In this document: piece by piece, positions 21,029 to 30,959 of the stretch
Numbering within the stretch: the stretch's first letter is position 1
How the letters are laid out: every line of letters begins with the position of its first letter
DNA from: Nectonema munidae
Lineage: Eukaryota; Nematomorpha; Nectonematoida; Nectonematidae
Direction of reading: 5' to 3'
Assembly (NCBI GenBank): GCA_030549495.1
Contig: JAUIRK010000293.1
Coordinates: 806,001-870,000, forward strand
DNA: 64,000 nucleotides
Position numbers and translations under genes: made by a program
The notes under the pieces: model-generated
The model's input: the letters and a program-made list of their open reading frames with translations, nothing else
Database searches by the model: none
Told to the model about the DNA's origin: nothing

Positions 21029-23150
21029 GGGTTATGAGTCTAAAAAAAAATTTTCACAATTTTTGCTCTCCTGATATAACATTAGATGAACTTTTACCTA
21101 AAATAAATTTTTTCAAGTATTATTTCTTTAGTTGATGAAAAAACCTCCCGCGCCTCATGTTACATTACCTTTTCATGTAGATGGTCCACAAGATACAAGA
21201 AATATATGTAATGACAGTGATATAAATAGCAATAAACAAAAATGAAGATATAAATATAACGTTTATGGTTTGTTTTTTCAAATATTATAAATAAAACATC
21301 TTGCTCAGAGCTATTGATAAAAATTGTTTTCATAAGTTTTTATTATAAAAGTTTAGGAAACATCTGTGTAAATTTTTGCATCATTCTTATAAAATATTCT
21401 AATTTTTTTAGGTTTAAAAATTATTTTACGTCATATTAAAAATGTCGTCTCAAACTAAAATGTCAAATTTGCTGTGAAAATGAACGGAAAAAACTGGACA
21501 AAAAATTTAAAAGCAAACACTAAGCGTCGTTCTTGTATACCAGAACTGAAGGATAATATAAGTGAAACATTATGCCGAATGTCTTCAAACAAGGATATAG
21601 TTAGGAGGTTCTTGGGACTTTATGATGAAATAAAAGGACGTCATGACCGAATAAAAAAAATTTCTTTAGAAGTATTGAAGCTTTGGGAATAAATTTTCCT
21701 GTTCTTTCCGAACAACAAGTGTCTGCAAAAATCAACAAACTTATTACCTACTTTGAGAAATATAAAAAAAAGACCTTCAAAAGAATATGAAGACTATCTT
21801 TCTTTTCTTTTTGATATTACAAAAGCAAACAGTGATTGGCTCTGTAGTCAAGACAAAGAACTCTATAAAAAACAAATCAAATCAAAGGGAAAAGTAGGAT
21901 ATACAACCTGCAAAATAGAGTGCAGTCTCTTCAATTCATCCATCAAAACGAATTAAGAGTACCTTTTCACCAGTCACAACAATTCAAAACGCTGCATTGG
22001 ATTCAAGTGATAGTCAGGAACAAAGTAGCAACGATGAATACATTCCCCTGCCAAAACTAATAGCAAAAGAGAACTACGTCTTGCTATTTTACTTTGTTCA
22101 AGGGGAAGATCTCAAGATATCTTTGAATCACTTTATAATCTTATTTGTGAGTACAATTCAGATGATTATTTCCGACACCACTGCAGTAAATACGGGATGT
22201 AAAAATGGTGTTGTCTTCAGGCTCCAAAAAACCTTTGTAGAGAAAGGATTCAACAAGCCTCAATATATTGGCTGCCAGCATCACATTCTTGATCTTGTTT
22301 TACGGCATGTTTTAAACTTTTTTTTCCTACTCAGTCACAGTCACCTGACATAAACTACGAATTTATCGATAAGATTTTAAAAGACTACGATCAACTGAAT
22401 AATAAATATGCGGGTAGAGAAATGATTCCAAAGTTTGAAAAAATTTGTTGGAGAGATGACTTTAAGTTTTTCTTTGAGCTTTGCCAAGCCTAAAAATTTT
22501 ATAAAACAAATAAAAAATGGCCGTTTATTAAATGCCTATTCATGACGCACGATGGAATTCACGAGCTATTTTTGCACTTATTGTATTTTTTCTTCTTCCT
22601 AACTGGCGAACACAGTTAACTGTAGTTTGTGATTTTATTTCAACTACATGGTCACAGATTTGGTTTTCTAGCCAACACTATACAAAAACTGATTATGAAG
22701 ATCTTTTGTCAGCAGTAAACAAAACTAATTGTCTTAAAGCTGCAAAGTGCTTGCGTACTCACTGGAAAAGAGATGCATCTTATCTTGAAGTTCCACGGTC
22801 AAACATGGTAGCGGAACGAGCTGTAAAAGTGATGGAAGAACTTTTTTCAACCTGCAAAAAAGACAAATACCTTAACACTAAATTTATTAATACAAATACA
22901 CAGATCTAAAGAATAGTTTTATCATTCTATATCATATGTAAATAAGTTTCTGTAATTCATCCACTCATAATACATAATAAATTATGATTTTAATAAAGAA
23001 TGTATGATACTCCACGTATTATATCGTAAAAAAACAAAAATGATATAGGCGCGGAACATTTTTTTAGAAATTAGACTAAAAAAAGTTGTTTTTAGATGTT
23101 TTAACCAAAAGTTCATTCGTTAGTACATCAGGGTAAGAAATTAAAAATAT
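21029..23150 (+). mobile_element. hAT-like transposon inserted into the piggyBac relic
   Basis: The 9-bp word TGTACATTA occurs at 21,020-21,028 and again at 23,151-23,159, exactly where the piggyBac coding sequence breaks and resumes. The inserted 2.1 kb encodes a transposase of the same general type as the TAGGG-ended element. SDTTAVNTGCKNG (about 22,170) is followed by YIGCQHHILDLVLRHVL, then PIHDARWNSRAI (about 22,535), then NMVAERAVKVMEELF at the C-terminus (about 22,805-22,850). The left end begins GGGTTATGAGTC, but I could not find a clear matching inverted right end. The coding region is split into several open pieces (21,474-22,909), so it is inactive. Confidence 0.65.
21474..22909 (+). 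pseudogene. Transposase remnant of the nested hAT-like element
   Basis: Collinear open pieces read in order. KDIVRRFLGLYDEIKGRHDR (21,595-21,654) is followed by a helical segment (RPSKEYEDYLSFLFDITKAN). The core carries D-T-T-A-V-N-T-G (22,170) and C-x2-H-H (22,270). A DARW motif (22,545) and a C-terminal A-E-R-A-V-K helix (22,812) follow. D-T-[TS]-x-V-N-T-G, C-x2-H and the [DN]-x-x-x-E-R-A-V-K box all recur in the 14,770-17,552 transposase, so the two families are related. The protein is distinct in sequence, so this is a different family rather than a copy. Confidence 0.65.
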
Positions 23151-23494
23151 TGTACATTACTTGTGGGTGGTTATGTTAAATGTAGAAAGAAATCTATGTA
23201 TTGGGAAAGTAATCTTGAGACAAACATCGAAGCTATAACGCAATCCATGTCAAGAAAAAGATTTAATAAAATTTTTAAATATTTAGCTCAGATAAGTGAT
23301 ATATTTTTATCGACTAACGTCAAAATAACAGGAATTAAACCGATCGTTGATGAATTGGAGAGACTTTTTGAAGAATATTCTCCGTCATTCAAATATTTTG
23401 ATATTGACGAAACGACGCTTCCTAATTTGGAGTTACGGTTGGGGAATAAAACAGGCAGCGAGAAACAAGTCCATACGTTTGGGATATGCTCTAA
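23151..23494 (+). pseudogene. piggyBac transposase remnant, central part
   Basis: VGGYVKCRKKSMYWESNLE is followed by SMSRKRFNKIFKYLAQIS, then KPIVDELERLFEEYS and IDETTLP. This is the piggyBac order GYV...YW, M-S-R-x-R-F-x-x-I-x-R-Y-L, K-x-x-P-x-x-D-x-L, D-E-x-x-x-P. The D-E motif corresponds to a catalytic Asp region of DDE_Tnp_1_7. It is truncated at the arm breakpoint (23,494), so the second half of the domain is missing. Confidence 0.75.
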
Positions 23495-23619
23495 GTGGAA
23501 AAATGCGGAAAAATGTTATATATATATATAAATATGATTCGCTTGCAATCTAGATTATCTTTTTTAGAATATTATTCCTTAATTTGTAAAAGTTAAAATT
23601 TCAAAATGCCGAGAGTGTA

Positions 23620-24201
23620 AAAATTAACCTGATAAATTTTGTTACATATATGTGGTTCAGTTACATTAAACCAATACAAGAGGCATTTAACAACACATGT
23701 CAAAAAACTTTATGAGCTATACTTTGGATGTAAAGTTGGTGACCAAGACAAAAACTGGGCACCTCACATATGCTGTGTTAAATGTACAAGTTCTCTTTCT
23801 GCCTGGGTAAAAGGAAAAGGGCCTGGACTTCTGTTTGGAGTACCAATGATCTAGAGAGAACCTAAAGATCATTGAACAGATTGCTATTTCTGTTTAACTG
23901 ATATCAAAGGTATGTTACACTTATTAAAATTTTCTAACTAAAGTAGTAAAGGATTTTTTATTTAGGCTGTAATAGAAAGAACAAAAAATCTATTTTGTAT
24001 CCACGTCGTGCTTCTGCTATTCGCCCAGTCTCACATTCAAATGATTTTCCTGTACCTCAACCACCTTTAAAAGTGCCAAGCGATGACAGCTCCAACTCAG
24101 AAGATTCAGAAGTTCATGATGCAAATTATGTCGCAGTGCTGGAATCCGATAAGAAACCACGTCTCATAACACAAACTGAACTAAATGATCTTGTTCCTTA
24201 A
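23620..24201 (+). pseudogene. Transposon-like KVGDQDK-family protein remnant, two exons (left arm)
   Basis: The plus strand encodes VTLNQYKRHLTTHVKKLYEL, YFGCKVGDQDKNWAPHICCV, GVPMI, REPKDH and CYFCLTDIKG, then CNRKNKKS, YPRRASAIRPVSHS, and LITQTELNDLVP. Similar multi-copy hypothetical proteins of unknown function are common in arthropod and cnidarian genomes, from memory. A 56-bp intron at 23,910-23,965 (GTATGT...TTTAG) joins the two pieces in frame (DIK-G-CN). Two stops (before REPK and before TDCYF) are present in both arms, so the copy decayed before the duplication. The right-arm donor has changed from GTATGT to TTATGT. Sequence beyond 24,201 continues as a frame-broken tail. Confidence 0.6.
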
Positions 24202-24369
24202 AAACTATCGGTTTGATTCAATGAGTCGGAACTTCAATTCATCAACTAGCAATGAACTTAATGAAAAGATTCCCCAACTTTCAGTAACGGCTTTTATAAA
24301 TTTTCCGAACTGGTTGTATTCAATTTAAATTATTAGCAACGCCTGAGTGTTAGTACTCTCTATCCATGT

Positions 24370-25181
24370 GAAGTAGACTCTGAAATTGACACTGTAAAAA
24401 GCAGATGACTTGGATTTAAAAAATGACGGTCCCCATCAACCTTTCGGTATTAAAACTTTGGCAAGAGAAAGAAAATTTTAAAGTGCTTGGTAACAATTTT
24501 TCCCTTCGCTCGAATATTCAATAGTAAAACAAGCAGCTTTTTGTTTTGCTTATCGACATTTTTCAACAAAAGGGTAGACATTTTTTATAAAAGTTAAGAC
24601 TCTATTTGAAGGATATTTTAGTCCAACAAATGAATCCCATTTGGAAGAAACGTTTACAATTACTGGCTTCACAAATTTGAAATAAGCTCTTTGCTCTGAT
24701 CAAAGATTGGATAAGCACGAAAAAAAAGAAAGAGCTGCCTTTCTGCTGGGATAACGGATAACTTAAAATATTCCTCTGAAAAATCAAATGGGCTTTTTTT
24801 TTTAATATAATGACTTTTATGATGGAAAAAAATAAACATCTTGAGGAAGTAAGTTTCTCGTTGTAATTTTTTGATCTAAGTGTTTCATTTTTAGATAGTA
24901 TAAAATATTCAGAAAAATAGCCATTGTTTTTCTTCAAGCTCACAAAAGGAATTTATAGGTACATTCAAAGAAATAGTTTTCTTGAAAAAACGTTGATAAC
25001 TTGGCTTCTGCTGAGATGAAATATTTCACAATTGAATTAGCTGGAGCAAGAGATATTTCACAACTCCGAAGTACAATGAGTGCTAAAGAGACACTTTCCA
25101 TCCATTGCTTCAATTACCAACTTCATCCTGTTGTTTTACATGCCATGCAACAAAATTCAGAAAGTCTAAAGTTTTTTGAAA
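24370..25181 (+). pseudogene. hAT transposase remnant with TTF-type N-terminus (left arm, truncated)
   Basis: Pieces read DLKNDGPHQPFGIKTLARER, then YSIVKQAAFCFAYRHFSTKG, then MKYFTIELAGARDISQLRST and LSIHCFNYQLHPVVLHAMQQ. The F-C-F-x-x-R-H-F and I-H-C-x-x-x-x-L blocks fit the TTF-type zinc finger and DUF4371 region of ZMYM1-like hAT transposases. Stops and shifts break it. It ends abruptly at the heterologous breakpoint at 25,181. In the right arm the frame continues (VMCNGLQKLFTMYEISRI), so the left copy lost its C-terminal half. Confidence 0.55.
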
Positions 25182-25288
25182 ACAAAAGCAACCTTCTGAT
25201 GCATTTCATTTAACTTGATCCTTTCATCTTGATTCAAATCATTGGATATGAAAATATGTCTAAAATTACTTGGGGAATTCTTTAAAAG

Positions 25289-26108
25289 TTATAAAGAAGC
25301 TGTCACCTTCTCTTTTGATTCTAAGTTTTCATAAACAATACGTAAAGGTCTTTTTGCTTTGGTCTGATCTTTACTTATTTTACCCAATCTCCGACTTTCT
25401 TTAACTTTGACATCTTTCAAATTAAGGTGTTTCTGAAACAATTCCTGAATATATTTTCTATCATCAATTTTAGTACCATCATTGTCTTGAACCTCATCAA
25501 CACCATGTATGACGTGATTCATAACTCTTCTTTTTTTTATCATCTTCAACATTTCTTTGTTGGATAAAAGCTTCATTAACAATACTTTTAAAGTCAGATG
25601 ATAAACTTGATGATACTATAACATTACTATATGTTTCTTTCATTTGATCAGAACTATCTTTAATAATGACACTTGTCTTCTCAATATTTGACAACTTTAA
25701 ATTTATTTCCACCATTGAATTTTCAATTGCTACATTAGTATTTTGCTGAGATTTTTCCATATTTGAGATTTTCTCTTGAAATTTATTAAGTAAGTCATTC
25801 ACTTTGGAAAATTTCTTAGAATTTTCTTTTTCATACTCACTTAATAAAGTCTGTGCTGGTTTTTCTTCCCCTCTACTACATTTATCACAATACCAACGAA
25901 TGCCTCGACCTTCCCATAATTCTATAACTCTACATAATTCCTCTTCAATATTCTGACAAGAATGGCAGTACCAAGCAGCACATGAAGAGCATCTAATCAT
26001 ATCATCTACATTTAAGGAACAAAGACTACATGTCCAATCTTCTACAACTTTTTTACCAGATTTTGTTTTACTTTTCATCACTGGTATCTTTGTTTTACTT
26101 TTCATCAC
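25289..26108 (-). pseudogene. LINE ORF1 protein with PHD-type zinc finger
   Basis: The minus strand first encodes a 203-residue open piece. Its N-terminal PHD-like finger has the spacing WTCSLC, MIRCSSCAAWYCHSC, and WYCDKCSRG. A coiled-coil segment follows (NDLLNKFQEKISNMEKSQQN to LKLSNIEKTS). After a frameshift near 25,560 a second piece holds RRVMNHVIHGVDEV, KVKESRRLGKIS and KRPLRIVYENLESKEKV. That matches the C-terminal RNA-binding-like fold of CR1/L2-type ORF1 proteins (N-V-I-x-G-x-x-E...R-L-G...R-P-L-x-V). No reverse transcriptase follows it, so this is a fragment. Confidence 0.75.
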
Positions 26109-26306
26109 AAAATATAACTATATATTCAACCACGAAACACAGTGAATATTATCAAAGATATCAACGAGGAAGAGAAAATAAGTCTTTTTTAATGAAGAAA
26201 AAATTTGAAATAACTTTAATCAGTGGAAATATGAACGAACAAAATTTTTAGTAATTAAAAATTAATTAAAAAATTTTTTAGTGGAAATATGAACAGAAGT
26301 TTTTAC

Positions 26307-26452
26307 TTCAAAGGATTCAGGTAAGAAGCAATTCAGAAAATTACAGAAGGTAATTCTAAAATCTTTCAGCCATTTTAGATTCAAAGGATTCAGGTAAAAA
26401 GCAATTCAGAAAATTACAGAAGGTAATTCTAAAATCTTTCAGCCATTTTAGA
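26307..26452. repeat. Tandem duplication, two 73-bp units
   Basis: The units at 26,307-26,379 and 26,380-26,452 start TTCAAAGGATTCAGG and end CAGCCATTTTAGA. They differ by a single base near the start, so the duplication is recent. It is present only in the left arm. Confidence 0.9.
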
Positions 26453-26469
26453 CTGATACAAAACGAAGT

Positions 26470-27560
26470 ATACCATAATAATATTGTTCACTTAACTTTA
26501 CAGGGCATGCATTACCTCCAAGAGTTGCGTATATACACGTGGGGTGTATTATCAGGAATATACCATATTTGCTTCTAAATTATCTTTTTTTTAGTTCTAA
26601 TTTGTCTATTTTCAATTCTAAGAAAGGAGACAATTTCAAACTAAAAAGATAATTTGGAAGTAAAATTGGTACATTAAATTTATATCAATGAATTTTAGGT
26701 CTAATCATAAAGGCCTCTCACTGGTCTATTACTTATACATACATAAAAAAGTGAGAAAATTTGCCTTATTATGTTTTTTATCATTCCGCTTTGACAGTCA
26801 CTCAACATTCATCTTCTTTCTCTTCATTTGTGATTTAATTTTTCTATCAAAACAGAAGAGAAATCTGAACGATTTGCATTCCTAATAGTGACCATCCATA
26901 CTCACTGAATTAGTATTAGTGTAGGAATATATGGGAAAAGTGTTTTAAATTTCGTTACCAAAGTAAAACCCTTAATATACTACCAAATAGTTTGATTAAT
27001 GATTTTAGCAAGTTTGTTCTCAATTTCATTCATCCTTTCAAGATTGCATTAGAATGTATAATTATTTATTATTGAACTCAAAACCCACAAGAGCGATCAT
27101 GTTTACACTATGCTATCAATAGTATTCCATTTAAATTCTCTGCCTCGATAAATTCTTCTTTTCAAAAATCTAGTAATAATTCTTGTATGTTGCACCAAAA
27201 ATGAAAGAGTGTTAAGGAAGTAAACCTTTTATTTATTGAGTCCAAGTTCACAATAATTATGACGTATATCTAATTCTTTTATTTGCCTACTTTTTAGATA
27301 CTTGCCAGCGTTTTTTTTGTTGGCGCCTTCAAATGCGTTATAGAAGGTAAAACAAAGAATTCCGTTTATTTTTATTTACTTATTTATAATCTTTGGGCAT
27401 CTTTTCATTCAGTAGGCATAACTTCATCCCTCAATGGATTAGCAAGATCTTTAAAGAACATGCAATCCCGAGATTATTTCATTTTAATGATGTAGTGAGT
27501 ACTGGTTGCCGTAGTTTGTCTTTTTATTTTGCATGCCTATATATAATTCAACTGGCGACG
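26470..27560. other. Non-coding, shared by both arms
   Basis: No gene is recognised. This stretch pairs closely with 53,115-54,204. A 65-residue reading frame at 26,688-26,885 persists in the other arm with two changed residues, but it has no recognisable features. Confidence 0.5.
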
Positions 27561-27569
27561 TATTGAAAT

Positions 27570-27735
27570 GTTTCTAGGATTTCCACGGGGCTACAAAATT
27601 AAGATATGCCATGACGGGCCTTGGTCTAGGTATGTCACTTACATCACTCGTATCGAGATTCTGAGATTCGTGCTGAGCTTCGAAACCAAGATCTTGTTAT
27701 ATCGAAGGGAGACATCTAGACCATCTTACTCTTAA
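27570..27735 (-). repeat. Diverged tRNA-derived SINE (left arm)
   Basis: On the minus strand, TGGTCTAGATGTCTCCC (A-box region) is followed by CAAGATCTTGGTTTCGAAGC (B-box region), aligning with the SINE head at 35,740-35,823. The mirrored copy is at 52,940-53,100. Confidence 0.5.
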
Positions 27736-27811
27736 CCCGAATGAAATGAAGTATATCGCTTAAATTATGACATTGTGGAATAAGTATGTCAATATTTGAA
27801 ACAAGTGAAAT

Positions 27812-28745
27812 TTGTTTAATCAAAACCCTAATCCTTTTATATGTTTGCATAACACTTTCTGCATTTTCTCATTTTTTTTCATGTTAATTATCGAGAAATT
27901 GGCAAAAATTTCATTTCCATGTTCAAGAACGTGTCTAATTAGATTTAAACAGATGCAGGGTAACTTATCTATCGTGCAAGATAAAAGAGCCTTCTTCACC
28001 GCATAAGACACGTGATCCTTGAAACAAAAATCTTTAGTAGATGATCCCAAGTCATTTTTGGTTAACTTGTTTTAGACGTGTTCCACCAATGTAAAAGGAA
28101 ATGTCTTCAATTCTACCAATTTGAAGATAATAACACTTGTCTAGTTTGAGTTGCAAGTCTCATTCTATACTCCATTTATATATTGAGTGCACATGCTGTA
28201 GGATCTTAATTGAATCTTTGCCAGATCCTTTGAAAATTCTTATATCATCTGCAAATATTTTTACATGCCAATTGAGTTCATGTGTCATCTATGAAGATAG
28301 TGAAGTATATTGGACTAAGTACGGATCCTTATGGCATACCTCTCTTAAATTTCAGAATTTTCCATTTTTGAATTTCCATTTAATCGAATTATGGATTTTC
28401 TATTCAGGAAATAATCCTTCATCCAATTTAAAAGGTCAGTAATAATACCGAAGGATGGGTTTTTAAAAATTAGTCTTTCATGTGTGGCAGTATCGAATGC
28501 TTTTCGCAAATCAAGATATTGAATGTCGACTCTTTTGCTATTATTCATTTCCAATGATAATTCATTAAAAAATTCAATAAAATTTATAACCAACGACATT
28601 TTGGGAGGAATTTTGTTGATGGTCAATTTTCAATTCAATTTGTTCTCAATAAGACTTTATCTTTCATCATCGACTCAAATACTTTAAAAACTTTATAGTT
28701 AATCGGCATAAGTCTATAATTAGAAAGATACTTTTGTTACCTTGT
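27812..28745 (-). pseudogene. LINE reverse transcriptase fragment (left arm)
   Basis: The minus strand reads NYRLMPINYKVFKVFESMMK (motif with N-Y-R-P-I-S replaced) near 28,720-28,650. VDIQYLDLRKAFDTATHERL (catalytic Asp) follows near 28,530-28,470, then LLNWMKDYFLNRKSIIRLNG, a decayed GVP-G-S-V-L-x-P region, and ADDIRIFKGSGKDS (A-D-D catalytic box) near 28,240-28,200. DFCFKDHVSYAVKKA follows. This is a non-LTR reverse transcriptase of the CR1/Jockey group, different from the LINE at 17,893. It is frame-broken and truncated at both ends. Confidence 0.8.
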
Positions 28746-30950
28746 TGTAGTTTATAAATTTTAATCGTTTTTGACCTAAGCCAAATGATTTCACTAAAAA
28801 ATGAATTCATTCACTTCATGCGATAATTTTTTTGCAGTTTAGACAAAACTCTTAAAATTTTAAATTTATTCAAAGTATTTATACACCTTTAAACCAAAAA
28901 TACCCTTTAATTCTCTATTTAATAACAACTCAAGCCTTAATGAACTCTAATCTCCACAAGACAAATTTCAGGCCGTTGACCTCTTCTAAATATTAATTGT
29001 GATATTTAATTTTGTCTATTTACTCACTTATAATTAGCGTTATGACATTTCATAAAAGTTGTGTATTTAGTAGCAAAGTAAATTCAAAAGCAGAAAAGTC
29101 CGTCGTTTTCGAGGCCAAAATATTCTTTTGCGTATGTTGCAGCATTTCGAGATTCTTTTGCGTTATTAAATTCTATCATTCTTATTATTAATAATGTTTT
29201 TTATATAATTTTAAAAAAATACTATCTGCCCAGAAATAAATGCACCATATGGCACAATTTAGATTTCATTTTAGATTTCAATAGCCTATGGGAACAGATG
29301 ACCTTTGCAAATCAGGAAACGTATAATCAGCTAACCCGTCATCTGAAAGAACAGATGACGGGTTAGCTGATTATACGTTTCCTGATTATTTTGCCATTAT
29401 TTGGATATCAATATACTCTGAATATTCAAAGCAACTTTCAAGGATTTCAAGAAACAATAGAATTTGACAACAAATTACATGATTTTCAACAATTTTTTCC
29501 ATATACCCACCATCAGATATTTGGTTCTACTAGAAAAATTAAGGTATCTTTTACTTAAATCTCCATTTTTGAGGGAAGAAAACGCTCTTAAGATAGGCTA
29601 TGTTTAAAAGACGACTCAACCATTTCGTGGTTAGTTTTTACAATATTTAATTTAAACTTAATTCCCTAGAAGCAATAGCGGGATTATTATGTTTAATGAT
29701 GATAGAAAAGTTTTGATCTGGCGTCTAGGAGTCAGAAGTGCTTTTATCTAATAATGATTAGAATCATAATCACATAAATACTCAATTCAAGCTGCAATGA
29801 ATTAATGCTATGATTAAGCTGTTTCGTGTTTGAAACTAAAACTTATCTTCAACTTTCATATTGATTTACAAATTCACTGTTCAAGGTTCAAGAAATGATT
29901 TAATCCATAAACAGTTTTTCACTCTAAGAATCGACTTTTTCAAAAAACGATCTCCATTGCCTGATAAAAAACTTTTCTTAGAGTCAAACTAAATCTATAG
30001 AAGAATCCATTTTAAGAACTAACTTTTTATCCCGCTAAAAAGGTTAAATAGCCCACTAAAACACATTTTAAGATATATGCATTCATAAAACAGAACAACT
30101 ATAGCACAGCATTGATGTACGGTGAAAAAGAATAAGTGCATACAATGCCCGTCGACCGCTTGGAATTACCCAGTAGGAGGGAAACCTAAGAAATTAAGGA
30201 GGCAAAAATTATGTTGTTCAAATTTAATATCTTGAAGATAACAGATTTAAAAATATATTAATGGTTCACCACATTTAATAACAACTTTTGGAACGAAAAA
30301 GAGTTAGGAATAGAACTGGTTATCTTTTGGTAATCATTGATGAGGCGTATAAACTGTGCGATGTAAGTGGATAATGTATAGAATTGTCAATTTTTCATAT
30401 TTGTTAAAAACGCTCATCCTAAACTTATTTCGGAAAAAAATACTTTGAAAATCTATATTTGGAGATTTGTCATGAAGTATGGAACTTATAAAAGGAATAG
30501 CTTACAAGTTGCAATTAAAATATTTAAAAGTTACATCTTATTTGTTTTAAATTTATTGTTAAAAATTAAGATTATTGATATTTTAAACTATAATTGTACA
30601 AATATAAGTGTCAAGAATTCAACTTTTCCAGTCACCTTAATATGATTTTGTTGGATAAAATTTCCAATGGAATTTATCTCATCCTTAGCGACGACTAAAA
30701 AATCATCAAAAAATTATTTATCCATTTTGTGAAAAATTTATAAAAATAGTTTTTAACGGACAATTAGTCATTTATGTACAAATTCCATTTCCCATGTCTT
30801 GGTTGCAGAAAGACACGGGCCAGATTTCTTCGATTCATGCCCGCTCACGAAAATTTTTTTTCTAAAAACCAGGCTATGCCCATCATATTTATGCCAAAAC
30901 CCGGTGCATGTTGGGACTTTGTTTTAGAACTTAATCTACTCATCGCACAC
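28746..30950. other. Non-coding, shared by both arms
   Basis: No gene is recognised. The mirror is about 49,740-51,926. The only special feature is the perfect hairpin at 29,310-29,387, reported separately. A 61-residue frame at 30,774-30,959 matches its mirror at 49,737-49,922 but shows nothing recognisable. Confidence 0.5.
29310..29387. repeat. Perfect hairpin, 36-bp arms and 6-bp loop (left arm only)
   Basis: 29,310-29,345 and 29,352-29,387 are exact reverse complements (ATCAGGAAACGTATAATCAG is part of the first), separated by AAAGAA. The mirrored site at about 51,305-51,385 has only one of the two copies, so the second copy arose in the left arm as a templated inverted insertion. Confidence 0.95.
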
Positions 30951-30959
30951 ATGTCATAA

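Larger units (their letters stand above)
17758..23494. other. Left-arm-only block in the inverted repeat
   Basis: Pairing between arms stops at 17,757 and resumes at 23,495. The right arm has an unrelated 430-bp stretch (61,210-61,640) at this place. The block contains a LINE, a piggyBac relic and a nested transposon. The first 135 bp hold a weak tRNA-like word (GGTTTGCTTCCAAATC near 17,850) that I do not call. Confidence 0.9.
25182..26469. other. Left-arm-only block replacing 5.3 kb of the right arm
   Basis: Pairing with the right arm stops at 25,181 (opposite 59,487) and resumes at 26,470 (opposite 54,204). The block contains a LINE ORF1 piece and a 73-bp tandem duplication. Confidence 0.9.

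Noticed and set aside
30774-30959. 61-residue frame conserved in both arms
   Set aside because: Short, overlaps a frame on the other strand, and shows no motif; conservation follows from the arms being near-identical.
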